From assembly GCF_022376445.1 (NCBI RefSeq), contig NW_025955337.1:1-37589 (forward strand): a DNA stretch of 37,589 nucleotides, written 5' to 3'. Under the pieces are notes generated by a model. That model did not search any database, was not told where the DNA came from, and saw only the letters and a list, made by a program, of their open reading frames with translations. This document shows positions 28,434-37,589 of this stretch, piece after piece. Origin of the DNA: Fomitopsis serialis (lineage: Eukaryota; Basidiomycota; Agaricomycetes; Polyporales; Fomitopsidaceae). The number at the start of each line of letters is the position of its first letter. Within the stretch, counting starts at the first letter, position 1. A program made the position numbers and the translations under genes.

Positions 28434-30544
28434 TCACTGCTGGCGAGAGGAACTCGGACCGTCGCGGCCACGATCTTCCTCCAGCTCTGCCTCGACGGTG
28501 TCGGAACGCTTGCGCTTGCGTGCCATCTGGCTAATGGACTTCAACTGCTCCCGGAGGGCATTATTCGGCTGGAACTTGGGGTTGGGTGCAGCACGTCCCC
28601 CTTGCACGGCGCCTTCTGCTTGGTTTTCCACCGTCGTGTTGTCGACCAGGCGTTGGACGGCGGTACCTCTCGTACCCGCCTTGATAGCTTTGAGGAGCTG
28701 AGTAATATGGGCGTCGAATAATACGTCTTCGCCCGGAAGGCGTAAGTGCTTGTCTTGCGGATCGAGCAATTTGTCAACGAATTCATCGAACTCTGCGGAG
28801 CGGGCGTTGAGTTCATCGTCATCGACGATGTCGCCGAGGGCCTCCGCCAACTTCCGCGCGTTCTCCGGTAAGCCCAGCAGGTTCACCACCATGGACAGCT
28901 TCAGTTTGTAGCCGTCCTCGACCTTCTTCAAGAAGACGCGGAGCTGTTCCTTGAGCTGCCCTTCGTACGATTCGAGAATGGGCTGGGCACAATAGTTAGT
29001 ATGTGGATGCTTGACGGGCAGGTGACGGTCGCTTACGATGGCTAAACCCTTGGCAACCCATTTGTCCATGTCCCACTGCTCCTTCACTCCCTGCCTGAAC
29101 GTTTCCAGCTCCGAGAATGGGACATAAAACCACCAGACTCGAACGGCGCCAAAAAATACGGCGCCGTTCGCTGTGCGCCATGGACCCGCGTCCGAGATCA
29201 ATCCAGCGTGCTTCTCCGACAGGGTGCGGTACCGCTCCCTGTGAGCTCGAGCGACGAGATGGTATAAGCACCACTGCCTGGCGACTCCCATTTGGACTTC
29301 AGGCCATCGTCCCCTTTGGGGACCAACTCGTCGATGTTGAAGCAGGTGAGGGCGATGAAGGGGGGGAACTCTGACCCGTCGCCGTTGGCGGGCGTTGTCT
29401 TGCGAGTTCCGATTAGTGCATCCCCCAAATCCACGAGCTGCTCAAAAGCTTGAGTGAACCTGTTGAACTCTGATGCGCGGTTGGAACGTACCTTAGGAAG
29501 CGCGCCTTCCTTTCCCTTGGTATGATGAAGCTCCTGCGACTTGGCCGATTCGTTCAGTTGGGTGACGTACAGCTTATCCCGACTAAGATCGCCTCGACCA
29601 TATCTGCAATCTTCTTCGAGCTGCTCGGGTTACGAATCGACGCGTACTCCGCCTGTTCGTCTGAGACACCTAGCGCATGTTCGACCCACCCGGGAGGACA
29701 AAAGCCGCGGTACCACCTGTCGTTGCTGATCGACCTCTCTGTAGCACAGAGACGGTTGTGTATATCGCTAGCAGACATCGTTGTTAATTTCCCCTGCTCG
29801 CTGTCATAACAAAATCTGCGATCCTAAGTTCAATAGAATCTCCACTGAGACGCGTGAATATACTCACTTGAAACGATTGAGATCGTCGTGCTTCTCGATC
29901 CACTGCTGCAACGCTGTCCAATCGTCGCGTGTGAAACCAGAGATCTGCTGAATACGCGAAGGTCAGTCGCTGGAATATGAAAAGCACAGACATACTTACG
30001 ATCTCCCCAGTGACGTGCGGGAGATTGTGGTACTTGTCTCCGAAGGCCTTCCGAACAGCCTCGGGGTACTCGTCTTCGCCGTCGGTCTCGTTGGTGACTA
30101 GTGCGCAGTGAGGCGGATTGGCGGATGGTACAAGCATGTCATGCTTACCTGCCTCAGCAGGGTCGGACTGGCCGGCGGCGATCTGTTGGATCTCTGTTTC
30201 TGTTATACTAAATATTAGAGGGCTGCTGTGCGCATTACAAGACATGGATTTGTTACTTACCCTGTTCAGTGGCTTTAGGTTTCTTGACCTCGTTGGGTTC
30301 CCTAGCTTGGTGGTGATCTTTACGACCGGATTGGCCAACTCGATTGCGATGTCAGTGTCTACGAAAGCACGATAAGAGTATATAGGGCCTCACCTCCCGG
30401 GCTGTTGGGCTTTCGCTGCTGGGAGTCCGATTCAATGTGATCCCCCTTCAAGCCGTTGGAATTGACACGACTGCGAGGATGACCGGGGCGGGGTGAGCGA
30501 GCAGACTACGTAGCAGCAGAGCGAAGGAGAGAGGTGGTAGACAT
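28434..30544 (-). pseudogene. Gene F: multi-exon protein of unknown function, divergent from the Plavaka transposase
   Basis: The first candidate start (MSTTSLLRS at 30544) meets an in-frame TAG at codon 13 (30506-30508), after which the frame continues. Exons follow with clean splice sites, for example GTGAGG at 30394 and GTAAGT at 30260. Recognisable blocks are DTDIAIELANPVVKITTKLG, GDKYHNLPHVTGEI, ISGFTRDDWTALQQWIEKHD and a WYRGFCPPGWVEHALG segment. After FPPFIALTCFNIDELVP a one-base frameshift near 29230 precedes the HAGLISDAGPWRTANG segment. The last exon is helical and charged, ending in a KRKR nuclear-localisation-like motif. I know no domain for it. Its position suggests a second protein of the Plavaka element. 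One nonsense codon and one frameshift argue for decay. Confidence 0.55.
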
Positions 30545-31356
30545 CTTAGTTCACGGCTTAGAACCAGAGGCAGAAGACATTCTAAAGAACCGGGGACGGC
30601 CGCCGTGCTCAGTCAAGGGGTCTATATCGTCAAGTGACTAAGCCCGGGTAGGTTCCAGCACCGCCTACGCCTCTCCACTCACACTCCGCCTTAGCTGCAG
30701 TGGCCCATGGTAATCCACCGTCTCCCCTGGGTGTGAGATCGTCGCGTTCATTCCCTCGCTCATAGGACCTTTCGAACAACGATATCCCAGCATTGCGGCC
30801 GCCGTACACCTTCTACGGCCGCCATTAATCCGCTCTATTCGCCCCGGCCTATGCCGGAGCTGGCAACCAGGGGTAACAGGGACTGTGGCGTGGGACATTT
30901 CGGCATGTTACACGCCACAGCTCGCGGGTAGGTATAGATGAAGTACGTACTAGTAACCAGAGGCCAATGAACAAGTACATACCTTAGAAGACGAGCGCAA
31001 TTTACGGTCGGTGGTTGATTAAGCGTCTACAATTGTTTGTGAACGCGTGACCTATACGAACGTGAAATAGGATCAGCAAGGGCTCAGGAAGAAGAAGGCA
31101 GGAACATGATTTTTTACCAATGCCCGAGCCTTAAACCGACATGACAGTTGAAGATGAAGGAGAGACGCGAAGGAGATCGCGTCTGAATGGCGCGCAGGTA
31201 CGCGCCCACGCAACGTAATGACAGATGAAGGGACAAATCATTTTCTCAAATGATTTGGGACTCTGCAACATACCTGGCCTCTTCCTCCCCATTACCTGTA
31301 CGTTCCTACTCCTCCGCTTCTTGGTTCTGAGATCTGGGTGATTTTTCGAGCTAGCA
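30545..31356. promoter_or_regulatory. Divergent intergenic region between gene F and the Plavaka transposase
   Basis: About 800 bases separate the two divergent starts. No gene is recognised within; a 78-codon minus frame (30665-30898) lacks support. It contains the strong hairpin at 30883-30920. Bidirectional promoter function is inferred from gene orientation only. Confidence 0.4.
30883..30920. repeat. Hairpin with perfect 10-base arms
   Basis: CTGTGGCGTG (30883-30892) and CACGCCACAG (30911-30920) are exact reverse complements around an 18-base loop. Its place between divergent promoters makes a protein-binding site or an RNA hairpin possible. Confidence 0.8.
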
Positions 31357-34300
31357 ATGGTCAGAAAAAAGCGCACCATCGAAGAACTCCTCAATGATAC
31401 GTGCGGCGCTTGTCACGAGACTTTTCGGACAAGTCAGGGCCTGTGCGCGCACCAAACCATGAGCAAGAAATGCTCATGGTACAAGAAAGGAAAACTCAAG
31501 GAGATCTTCGAGGTCCAGGGCCGTCAGGAGTCTTTGAACGACGGTGTAATAATTGAGCCTGCAGGGTAAGCATTAAAACCGCCTCTGAGGTTTGATCAAT
31601 TAATTCACAATGTGCGTTCAGAACCAACGAACTGTCGGGTAGACGCGAACATTCTGGCGACGAGCCAGAACCCGTTGCAAATCTATCACCCGAAGAGGAT
31701 GCAGATGAGGACGATGAAGACGAGGACGACGAATTATCGTCACTATACGACTTTATAGATGTGTGCGCACCGTCCAAGCCGCCGAACGATCCAGGAGGGA
31801 CCGGAGATGATGGTGAGGGTGGAGGTGGACATGGCGAAGGCGGTCGCAACACAGGCGGTGACGCAGCAGGGCCATCGACTTATGCAAGACGAACCGCGCT
31901 CTCGCTCGATGACGACGACGACGAGCGTGTGGTAGACGAAGATACAGAAGCCGGAGAGGTTACTCAAGTTGACGAAGACGTGCACAGGAGATGGCTGGAG
32001 GGCAAGGAAGGTCGAAGTTCAAGTAAGTGATCATTGACACTCACTTAGCAAATGGTTCCGAATGTAAACTTGTGATTAGCGGGTCCGACTGCAGGAGAGA
32101 GGAGCACAGAAGACGCGACAAACAGTGACGGAAAGAACCCATGGGAGCCATTTCAGTCAGAGATGGATTGGCGATTCGCGTCTTGGGCAATCCAGGAAGG
32201 ACTGACGCAGGGTTCCATCGACAGAGCGTTAGAAATACCCGGTGTGAGTACCTGGGCTTCCCTGACGATGTTACTCATATATGCTGACGCACCTCAGTTC
32301 CAAGAGAGACTCGGCCTGTCGTATCACAACAGCCGTGCTCTCTTACAGTGCGTGGATTCCTGCCCGAGAGGGCAGAATGGACGGAAAGGTTGCTATCGTT
32401 CAGGGACCGTCCTAACGAGAAGCACCTTGTTCAGTTCCGCGACATAATCCAGGCCATTCGCACCTTGTTGGGAAACCCTGAACACGCGGATCAAATCGTG
32501 TACAGACCGCGGCGTATATTCTCAGACAAGTCGAGGACGCACCGTCTCTACAACGAGATGTGGACAGGGCGTTGGTGGCATGCCATTCAAGTGAGTAATC
32601 AAATATCAATCAATCCTTGCAAATATCTGAACCAATTGCAGAGCATCTTACCTGTAGGCTCAGCAGTTGCGCCCGTCATTATCGCGACGGACAAAACTCA
32701 GTTAACACAATTCTCGGGAAACAAGGCTGCCTACCCGGTCTACATGACGCTAGGCAACATACCGCGTGCTCTGAGGCGCAAGCCGTCTGAGCACGCATGT
32801 ATTCTCATAGGTTATCTATCTGTCGATAAGGTTAGCTCCGAAGGCATCACTCAGCGCAAGCAACGCGCTCTCGTTCAGCAACTCTTCCACGTGTCCGTGC
32901 GCGCGATCTTGGAACCGCTCGTCCAGGCCGGGAAGGAAGGTATCGAAGTCACCTCAGGCAATGGAGAGGTTCGACGCGTACATCCGATCCTCGCCGCCTA
33001 TGTAGCCGACTATCCAGAGCAGTGCCTGGTCACTTGCGCCAAGTCTGGGACATGCCCTAAGTGCCAGGCACCAGAGCAGCTGCTGGAATCTGCGAAGCCA
33101 GGTACACCTCGTACTTCCATCTGGACCTTGGATGTTCTCCGTCAAGCCAGCGAGAAAACCCAAGGCAAGACGAGCTCTAATGCGTACACCCGAGCGTGTC
33201 AAGACCTCAACGTGTCGGGATATGTCGTGCGTCCGTTCTGGCGCGATCTACCCTACACGGATATCCATTTGTGTATTACCCCTGACGTCCTCCATCAACT
33301 CTACCAGGGAGTTTTCAAGCACATCGTCGAATGGTGTACCGAACTCGTCGATGAACACGAGCTCGACAGACGCATTCGCTGCCTTCCTCCGGCATTCGGT
33401 ACTCGCCACTTCAAAAACGGCATTTCCTCTCTGTCTCAAGTCTCAGGGACCGAACGCAAGCATATGGCGAGGATTCTCCTCGCGTGTCTGGTAGGCCTGA
33501 TACCCAGCAAGGCTATCCTTGCTTTCAGGTCTATACTCGATTTTATCTACCTCGCGCAATATACTACTCATGACGACACCACTCTCCAGTACATGGAGGA
33601 CGCACTCAAGATATTCCATCGCAATAAAGACATCCTGGTCGACCTGGGAGTGCGCGAGCACCTCAACATCCCGAAGTTTCACTCGTTACTCCACTACGTC
33701 GACGCCATTCGACTTTTAGGCACTACCGATAACTACAATACTGAGGCGTTTGAACGCCTTCACATCGACTACGCGAAGAAAGGCTGGAGGGCGTCAAACC
33801 ATCGCGATGCACGTCCGCAAATGGTTCGTTGGCTGGCACGACAGGAGAAGATGGTCGTGCTCAGCTCGACCATCCACCGATCGCTCAGGAGTGCCGATCG
33901 GGAGCCAGGGGATGACAGTGACGCAGGGAACTCTGAACCAGACCGAATACCTACGTCGTCACGAATCAACGCTCGAATCAAACTACCCAAACACCCTACG
34001 GCACCTCTCCAGACTCTCCCATCCATCGTCAACAAACACTGCGCACCGGGCTTCATCGACGCACTTGCTCAGCACATCTATACTCTCAAAAACGGGCACC
34101 CTCTCTCGTCCTCACAGCTCCGGAGTGCTGTCACCCACATGCCGATCAATCGCCTCGATGTATTCCATGGATTCAAATTCACCCCCGAGCCGCTGACCGA
34201 CGATGCGATGGAAACTGACGCGGTGAAAGCGAAGCCCGCCACTGCCGGACAAGCAGCGCGTTTCGACACGGTAGTTGTGCTGCAGGGAGAGGATGCCGAA

Positions 34301-34780
34301 GCTACCGGCTTGCAAGGTGCGTATCGTCTTCTCTACTACACTCCTCACAGATTCCTGATATGATCACTGTCTATAGGTACCCGTATTGGGCGCGTCAAGG
34401 TAATCTTTAAGCTGCCGCACGACATCAAAGATCCCCGAACTCTCCGTCAGCTACCAGCTCCTCCCGAGTGGGCTAGCCAGGGGCCTCTGGCGTATGTAGA
34501 ATGGTTCGCAAAATTACCAGCCCAAGCAGATCCCATTCATTTGATGTACCCTGTCCACAAGCCTCCCCTTCGCGCGAACGGAAAACCTGTTGGTGCCATC
34601 ATTCCTTTGTCGATAATTCGACAATCATGTCAGCTTGCTCCCTGCACACCTGGATCGACTCGCGCAATGATTCGCGAGAATGTACCTGAAGACTGGGACA
34701 CTCATACTGTACTAGATAAGGCTGCAAAGTTTTGGCTTAATAATTGGGCATCGAAGTACGCGTATCAGACGCTGTGGTAG
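31357..34780 (+). CDS. Plavaka-family transposase, nearly intact
   Basis: Six exons (31357-31565, 31622-32022, 32080-32243, 32298-32590, 32642-34316, 34377-34780) would give roughly 1,050 residues, a normal length for the family. The N-terminus carries a C2H2-like finger (CGACHETFRTSQGLCAHQ, then the SWYKKGK block), followed by a long acidic Asp/Glu/Gly linker. The core shows Plavaka hallmarks in order: YRPRR, NEMWTGRWWHAIQ, IIATDKTQLTQFSGNKAAYP, TLGNIPRALRRKPS, HPILAAYVADYPEQCLVTC, CPKC, ITPDVLHQLYQGVFKHIVEW, VLVDLGVREHLNIPK-like and LHYVDAIRLLGTTDNYNTE. The aspartate of ATDKTQL fits the first catalytic position. The single defect is one missing base near 32355-32358 in exon 4. All exon phases are otherwise consistent. 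The 51-base fourth intron keeps the frame if retained. Confidence 0.88.
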
Positions 34781-35799
34781 ACTAGTAACTTCGTAGTAGA
34801 ATACAATGGTCACGGTGTCTGAATAGCTCTTAACGGCTCAACAGCTTCGTTGACGATGCTTCATTGACCTTCAGACCGCGACACTAGGTACTACTTCCAT
34901 CACCCGTATAATTATAATACAAATTTTCAGACTGCTTTGAAGCACCCTCACCATTTAGTAGCGGAGCAGGGTATGGGCAGTAACAGCCTGTTGTGTCGTC
35001 ATTATTTGAGTCAATCACAATCAGCGTTCTCTGGACTGAGCGCTTCGCACTTCAGGCCTCAGGACTCAGGGCCAGTACTCAGTCCTCGACCACCATCGAG
35101 TCTGCCGCCGTCTCGACGCCATCCTACCTGCCTGCATTCCTGCCCGTACCCGCCGACCTGCTTGTTATCCGACCATTCACTCGCGCTCTCGCCCATCTGC
35201 TTTCTCTTTCACCGGCCCACTCAGTCGTTTTCCCTCTTCGTCCCCGCTTACTCGTCTGACCGCGTCCGACCACCTGCCTCGCTGTCTCCCCGCCCACTCG
35301 GCCGCTACGCACGCATCTCTGCCCCAAGTCACGCAGGACGATCTTCAAATTCGAGCCAAAACATTTCGAGCAGTCTTCACCGTCCACCGACTCACTCGCC
35401 GACCGACTCCCTCGTATCCCGACTCCCTCGTATAACGACCCTTTCACCTGCCGACTCACCCATCGATTGACTCACCCGCTGACTGACTGCCCGCGGTGAC
35501 TACAGCGGAATACGTTGCCCTGAAGAATCTGGAGACGGCTAACTTGAACTCTGATGTGAGTCCCTCGGGTGCATCATGTATAATGCCAACTCACGTATGT
35601 TCACTGAAGTCGATCAAGTTTACTTGTATGCTCTCAGAAGCCCTTCGGAGGGTCTTGGTGCTTTGGCGGAAGTGCAGAGTCTACGGGACGAGCAAGACCG
35701 TGGACCCTCTTCGATAACGCTCGAAGTCTCATCGTTCCCCGCCTTACCCATGCTCTCACTGTCAGTGATGCATATCGCACGGATGCATCACACCGGATG
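34781..35799. other. Downstream flank of Plavaka and low-complexity DNA
   Basis: 34781-35090 is A+T-moderate DNA that should contain the right end of the Plavaka element; no terminal repeat could be matched to the left side by eye. From about 35095 to 35470 the sequence becomes a degenerate CTGCC/CGACTCACC-rich tract like those near the R1 copies. 35490-35790 holds short exon-like frames (TAEYVALKNLETANL followed by a GTGAGT donor) without known relatives. Confidence 0.4.
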
Positions 35800-36356
35800 A
35801 CCCGCAACAGGCCCTCGACATCTACTCGATCGCACCTCCCCTTGATAGCAGACACCCCCTTTACATGTCTGCCCTCTTCTTGTCGAACGCGTACACGGGG
35901 GCGACCTTGTGCAGGCGGTACGGCGAGCTCTGGCGGTGGGACGAGTGGTTGCTCCGCCGAGCGATCATTCCCGCTTCGCGGTTATGCGTGCACAAGCAGG
36001 GTGGCGATGCGTCAATATGGACTCTCCTGGATAAGTACCACTCATGCAGCTCGCACTGGCCACCCACGTTCCGTTCTGCGCAGCGCTCGACCATCACTGT
36101 CTTGCACCTCCACACGTTCGTCCTCCGGGCGCATGCATTGCAAGCCGAAGCGGTCATCCGGACGTCCCGAGACGGCGCGGAGAAGGCGCACAGGTGGATC
36201 AGCGCTGCGCGCTCGGTGGAGTACCGCACGATCCTGACTGCCAGCACGCAGTTTCCCAAGGCCGGCGAGCGGAACATCCAGGCTGACGACCTAGCGACCT
36301 CAGCGTCGCAGTGTGTGAGGCAGGTGGTGCAGTCGGCGAGTACGCTGGCTACGTAA
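35800..36356 (+). CDS. Hypothetical protein fragment
   Basis: A frame open from about 35797 reads DDPQQALDIYSIAPPLDS, then SALFLSNAYTGATLCRRYGE, LWRWDEWLLRRAIIPASRL and an alanine/arginine-rich helical segment containing EKAHRWISAARSVEYR. It ends with a stop at 36354-36356. The amino-acid pattern (balanced hydrophobics, Trp-rich helix) looks like real protein rather than GC noise, but I recognise no family. The start is not identifiable; the first ATG in frame is at 35865. It may be an exon of a decayed gene. Confidence 0.4.
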
Positions 36357-36984
36357 TCGATGTATGTGTTCTCCATCTGACCTGACATTGACACTGGAAA
36401 CTAACTCCGTTGAGGCAGGTGTTATGGTGGGCGACCTGACATACATACAAGGTAGCACATGCCGTGCCTAGTGTACGGATACGGTGATGCGGAGCTCGCG
36501 AACCGGACCTTCCGCCTGTGCGTTCACCAATGCGTTGTCGATCAAGCAAAAGACCACTAGTGGCCAGTTACTCAAGGCCCAGAAGTTCAGCGGCGCGCCA
36601 CCACCGCCGCCGCGCCTCTCACAACTCCTCGAACATCACTGTGATCGCCGAAACATGATGCGAATACGCCCCTAGCGGCTTTGCCAAAGGAGACACAATG
36701 ATCCGGTATTCGCTTCGATAACACCGGCGCAGGAGAATCGCGAGCAACTGAAGGAGGACTGGAGGAAAAGCGATGCCACCATGACCTTGCATATCACGAT
36801 CCGTCCCGGCGCATTGGGCGGTAACCGGTGACCGGTTCCTTTGGCTGAATCCAGTCATTCGGGTCATACCATCGTTCCGGTGAATAAACGTCTCAGTGCG
36901 CTCATCACGGACTCCGAATTCAACGTCGTTGAGGAAGGTCCGGGCGATCACCCGGACGACGACAGTGCCTCGCTACCTCCGCCC
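36357..36984. other. Unassigned DNA
   Basis: No gene is recognised. A plus frame from 36841 reaches into the elongation factor 3 region but in a different phase, so it is not its N-terminus. A canonical start exon for the downstream gene is not evident. Confidence 0.35.
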
Positions 36985-37589
36985 CCAGCTCTCTCAAGGC
37001 TGCCGTCGCACCCGCAGACGGCCAGTTTGATGATTCCGGTCTCTTCGTCGCCGACAAGGCGACCCACGAGTCCGCAGCAACGACCCTCGCTGCGCTCGCC
37101 CAAAAGGATGGCCCCAAGGCCCTCCAGTCTGTCGGCTTCAACGATGCTGCTATCAAGGCCCTCAGCGACAAGAAGTCGCCCGCGGCGCGTGAGGGTGCAG
37201 CGAACGCCGTCGCTGTGATCACCAAGTCCGACGCTGTGAAGGCTCTCGAGCCCCTTTTCATTGACTCCGGACTCTACGCTGCTCTGCTCGAATGCTTCGC
37301 CGACAAGATGCCCGCTGTGCGCACGGCCGCCATCGAGGCAGTGAAGGCATACGTTGTGGGTATGAACACTTGGGGTGCAGCGCTTGTGCTTCCCGCCCTT
37401 CTTCACTAGATCAAGACGGTCGGCAAGTGGCAGGTCAAGACCGGCTCGCTCACTGTCCTCAACCAGCTTGTTACAAGCGCGCCTCTTCAGACTGCGCGTC
37501 TCACCCCAGAGATCGTCCCCATCCTCGCTGAGGCGATCTGGGACACGAAGGCTGACGTGAAGAAGGCTGCGAAGGATTCGCTTGAGAGG
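36985..37589 (+). pseudogene. Translation elongation factor 3 (eEF3), N-terminal HEAT-repeat region with a nonsense codon
   Basis: The frame reads PADGQFDDSGLFVADKATHE, LAALAQKDGPKALQSVGFND, KALEPLFIDSGLYAALLECF, MPAVRTAAIEAVKAYV and WGAALVLPALLH. After a TAG it continues with IKTVGKWQVKTGSLTVLNQL, TARLTPEIVPILAEAIWDTK and ADVKKAAKDSL to the window edge. This is the start of the HEAT domain of fungal eEF3, an ABC-type ATPase that works at the ribosomal E site. The TAG at 37407-37409 sits where the family has glutamate (GAG), so one base change explains it. The gene runs off the window. It is a pseudogene or fragment unless the stop is a base-call error. No introns are seen in 600 bases. Confidence 0.8.

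Noticed and set aside
1..37589. CRISPR array, operon or prokaryotic phage content
   Set aside because: Introns, fungal transposase families and eukaryotic proteins show a fungal genome; the spaced repeats are transposon motif arrays, not CRISPR spacers.

Overview
The window reads as a transposon-dense stretch of a filamentous basidiomycete genome, most likely an agaricomycete. The real coding regions are broken by short introns of about 45-60 bases with GTRNGT donors, CTNAC-like branch sites and YAG acceptors. The transposase families present (Tnp2, Plavaka) are hallmarks of agaricomycete genomes. The last 600 bases encode elongation factor 3, a fungal translation factor. Almost every recognisable gene is a transposon gene or a broken gene fragment, so no intact housekeeping gene is present.

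Layout. 1-1391: unassigned A+T-rich DNA with a perfect 30-base palindrome. 1392-5057: a giant inverted-repeat (foldback) element with 1.5-1.6 kb arms packed with CCGGCCGG and CGAGCTCG motifs. It abuts a truncated Harbinger-like ORF (5062-5272, minus). 6022-6779, 10973-11720 and 18782-19539: three copies of one ~750-base non-autonomous, hAT-like element rich in CCAGT/ACTGG motifs. 6842-22582: a CACTA-like transposon cluster, comprising accessory gene C (minus), a Tnp2 transposase, a second accessory gene B and a 2OG-oxygenase-like gene. 12.8-17.7 kb: simple repeats, GC-rich low-complexity DNA, an unrecognised repeated gene family and anonymous DNA. 23.4-26.8 kb (minus): a decayed LINE fused to the 3' half of a HAM1-like gene. 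27 kb: an inverted second copy of the repeated family. 28.4-34.8 kb: a divergent pair made of an unknown minus-strand gene F and a nearly intact Plavaka transposase. 35-37 kb: low-complexity DNA, a hypothetical ORF and an elongation factor 3 fragment with a nonsense codon.

The main result is structural. The Tnp2 gene and gene B are each split in two. Their second halves lie in a ~7.05 kb segment (11721-18773) bounded by two inverted hAT-like copies. The 8-base target duplications of those copies are exchanged: TTCATGAA lies on the left of both, and GGTATGTT/AACATACC (reverse complements) lies on the right. Turning the segment back gives each copy a matched 8-base duplication and also rejoins both genes in frame. 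This is direct evidence of an inversion by recombination between two miniature transposons. The third copy carries a 12-base inverted duplication of its own flank at one end, which resembles a hairpin-opening scar from an aborted excision.

Several genes carry lone one-base frameshifts or single nonsense codons. These are either early decay or base-call errors, and the sequence alone cannot tell which.
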